Source: Bacillota bacterium (GTDB taxonomy: Bacteria; Bacillota; Desulfotomaculia; Desulfotomaculales; Desulfotomaculaceae). From it: a stretch of 6,598 bases of DNA. The DNA lies in the NCBI GenBank assembly GCA_023481335.1, contig JAMCWI010000116.1, forward strand, positions 1 to 6,598, written 5' to 3'. The notes beneath the pieces were generated by a model that searched no databases, was not told the DNA's origin, and saw only the letters and a list, made by a program, of their open reading frames with translations. The translations under genes were made by a program, and so were the position numbers. Shown here one piece after another: positions 5,404-6,598 of the stretch (the stretch's first letter is position 1; the number at the start of each line of letters is the position of its first letter).

Positions 5404-6598
5404 ATGGCAAAGGCATGGATGAGTCCTTTTGATGTGGAAACGCCAAAGGGATGCGAAGGCTGGAAAGAAATGTACCCCAGCTACTATTTGTTTGATGTGG
5501 CCCGCAAGGACTTTGACAGTGAGAAGACCTGGTTTTTTGACGCGTTACACCATCCCGAACCAATGGCGCCGTTTGACCTTATTCTTCCCGAGTGCTGGCA
5601 AATTGCCCTGTCACAATACAACAGCCGGATTTTCCCCACCCCGGCGGCCATGGGAATTGATCACCGGTTAATTAACGGGTATGTCTTTATCAGTGCCAAC
5701 GTCCTGACCGATCCTCAACTGATCAAGCGCCGCCAGGAAATCTACACCGAACGGACTCGCTACTATTACGAAAACTGGGAAGTCCTGTACCGCATCTGGA
5801 AAAAGAAGATCATTGGCTTAATTGATGAACTGAAGAATATTCAAATCGGAAGCCTGCCGGAACTGGAAAGCGACGACATGGTCAAGAACGCGGAGGGGGT
5901 CTCCACTGGCTACAACCTTCTTTGCAGTTACAACCGCCTGATTGAAAACATGTTTAAAGCGTGGCAGTACCACTCGGAGTTCGCCAACATTGGCTACGCT
6001 TCTTACCTGGCGTTTATGAATTTCTGCAAAAACATTTTCCCGGAAATAGACGAACAGACCGCTGCCCGGATGATTTCCGCCATTGAACTAGACGTCCTGA
6101 AGCCCGATGAGGAATTGAGAAAGTTGGCTAAACTGGCCCTGCAGATAGGCCTGGCGGATACGGTAACCGATCTGGTTAACTCCGGTAAAAACCCGGAGCA
6201 GATTTTAAGTGAGTTGCGCCGGGATGATAAAGGCCTATTGTGGGTAGATAATTTTGAGAAGGCCCGGGATCCGTGGTTCTATTTCTCGGTTGGGATGGGC
6301 AATTTCTACCATAAACACCGTTCATGGAACGATTCTTTGAGCATCCCCCTGCGGACCATAGCCGATTACATTACCAAGGCCCAGGGGGGCGAATCCATTG
6401 ACCGGCCGTTTGACGAGTTGTGCCAGCAGCGTGACGAAATCACCAGGGGTTACCGGGAACTTTTGGACAGTGTTGAAGATTTGGATATGTTCGATCAACT
6501 CTTAAAAACGGGCAGGGTTTCCTTTCCGTTCCTGGAAAATCACGTTTTTTACGTTGAGCACTGGCACCACACCATATTCTGGAACAAAGTCCGTGAAC
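5404..6598 (+). CDS. ppsA: Phenylphosphate synthase large subunit PpsA-like (3' partial)
   Basis: The frame is open from ATG 5404 to the right edge (398 codons plus one base, no stop), with GGAGG at 5391-5395, 66 nt after the ubiD-like stop. The visible part is the family-specific N-terminal region: CEGWKEMYPSYYLF, then WFFDALHHPEPMAPFD, LSQYNSRIF, GIDHRLINGYVFIS (about 84-97), a long aromatic and basic helical region, and VEHWHHTIFWNKVRE at the edge. This pattern matches the about 70-kDa subunit of phenylphosphate synthase and related PEP-utilising proteins. In that family a swivelling domain with the phosphorylated histidine lies nearer the C-terminus, so it should be just past the window. 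The subunit takes the phosphoryl group and passes it to phenol, with PpsB assisting. Unlike the published operons, ppsA here follows rather than precedes its partner. A paralogue acting on catechol or another phenolic cannot be excluded. Confidence 0.85.
   Translation, partial: MAKAWMSPFDVETPKGCEGWKEMYPSYYLFDVARKDFDSEKTWFFDALHHPEPMAPFDLILPECWQIALSQYNSRIFPTPAAMGIDHRLINGYVFISANVLTDPQLIKRRQEIYTERTRYYYENWEVLYRIWKKKIIGLIDELKNIQIGSLPELESDDMVKNAEGVSTGYNLLCSYNRLIENMFKAWQYHSEFANIGYASYLAFMNFCKNIFPEIDEQTAARMISAIELDVLKPDEELRKLAKLALQIGLADTVTDLVNSGKNPEQILSELRRDDKGLLWVDNFEKARDPWFYFSVGMGNFYHKHRSWNDSLSIPLRTIADYITKAQGGESIDRPFDELCQQRDEITRGYRELLDSVEDLDMFDQLLKTGRVSFPFLENHVFYVEHWHHTIFWNKVRE

Noticed and set aside
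5429..5671. 80-aa + strand ORF near the right end
   Set aside because: It is an out-of-frame shadow of the PpsA-like gene, whose own frame is open from 5404 to the edge and matches its family.

Overview
The window looks like chromosomal DNA from an anaerobic, Gram-positive-type bacterium. Every complete gene has a strong AGGAGG-like ribosome binding site, base composition is moderate, and the gene set fits anaerobic aromatic degradation. A phenol- or benzoate-degrading member of the Desulfotomaculum/Pelotomaculum group (Bacillota) is my best guess. That placement is inference from gene content, not from a marker gene.

Layout, all main genes on the + strand: (i) the 3' part of a dihydropyrimidine/dihydroorotate-dehydrogenase-like flavoprotein ending in a two-cluster ferredoxin domain (1-710); (ii) a 16-codon ORF with its own ribosome site, possibly a gene remnant (721-771); (iii) a stand-alone PEP-synthase-type ATP-grasp protein of 354 aa that matches the small subunit of phenylphosphate synthase, PpsB (829-1893); (iv) a roughly 480-bp decayed insertion element with terminal inverted repeats, carrying on the - strand a broken transposase start whose ribosome site lies inside a hairpin (1896-2380); (v) a UPF0261/Tm-1-like protein (2426-3676), apparently driven by a promoter overlapping the element's right end; (vi) a 125-nt structured, repeat-like intergenic element (3696-3820); (vii) a UbiD-family (de)carboxylase (3925-5337); (viii) the first 398 codons of the large phenylphosphate synthase subunit, PpsA (5404 to the right edge), with the catalytic-histidine domain beyond the window.

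The likely pathway is the anaerobic phenol route described in Thauera/Aromatoleum. PpsA and PpsB use ATP to make phenylphosphate from phenol, and a UbiD-type carboxylase converts phenylphosphate to 4-hydroxybenzoate. Here the order is ppsB, then UPF0261, then ubiD-like, then ppsA, so the two synthase subunits are separated by about 3.5 kb. A mobile-element relic has probably rewired transcription between them. The UPF0261 protein and the ferredoxin-tailed flavoprotein are the members whose part in such a locus is not explained.

Stretches without a gene: 1894-2425 is filled mainly by the insertion-element relic and a promoter. 3677-3924 holds a small hairpin, the structured element and then about 100 nt in which only an A8 run and the ubiD-like ribosome site stand out.
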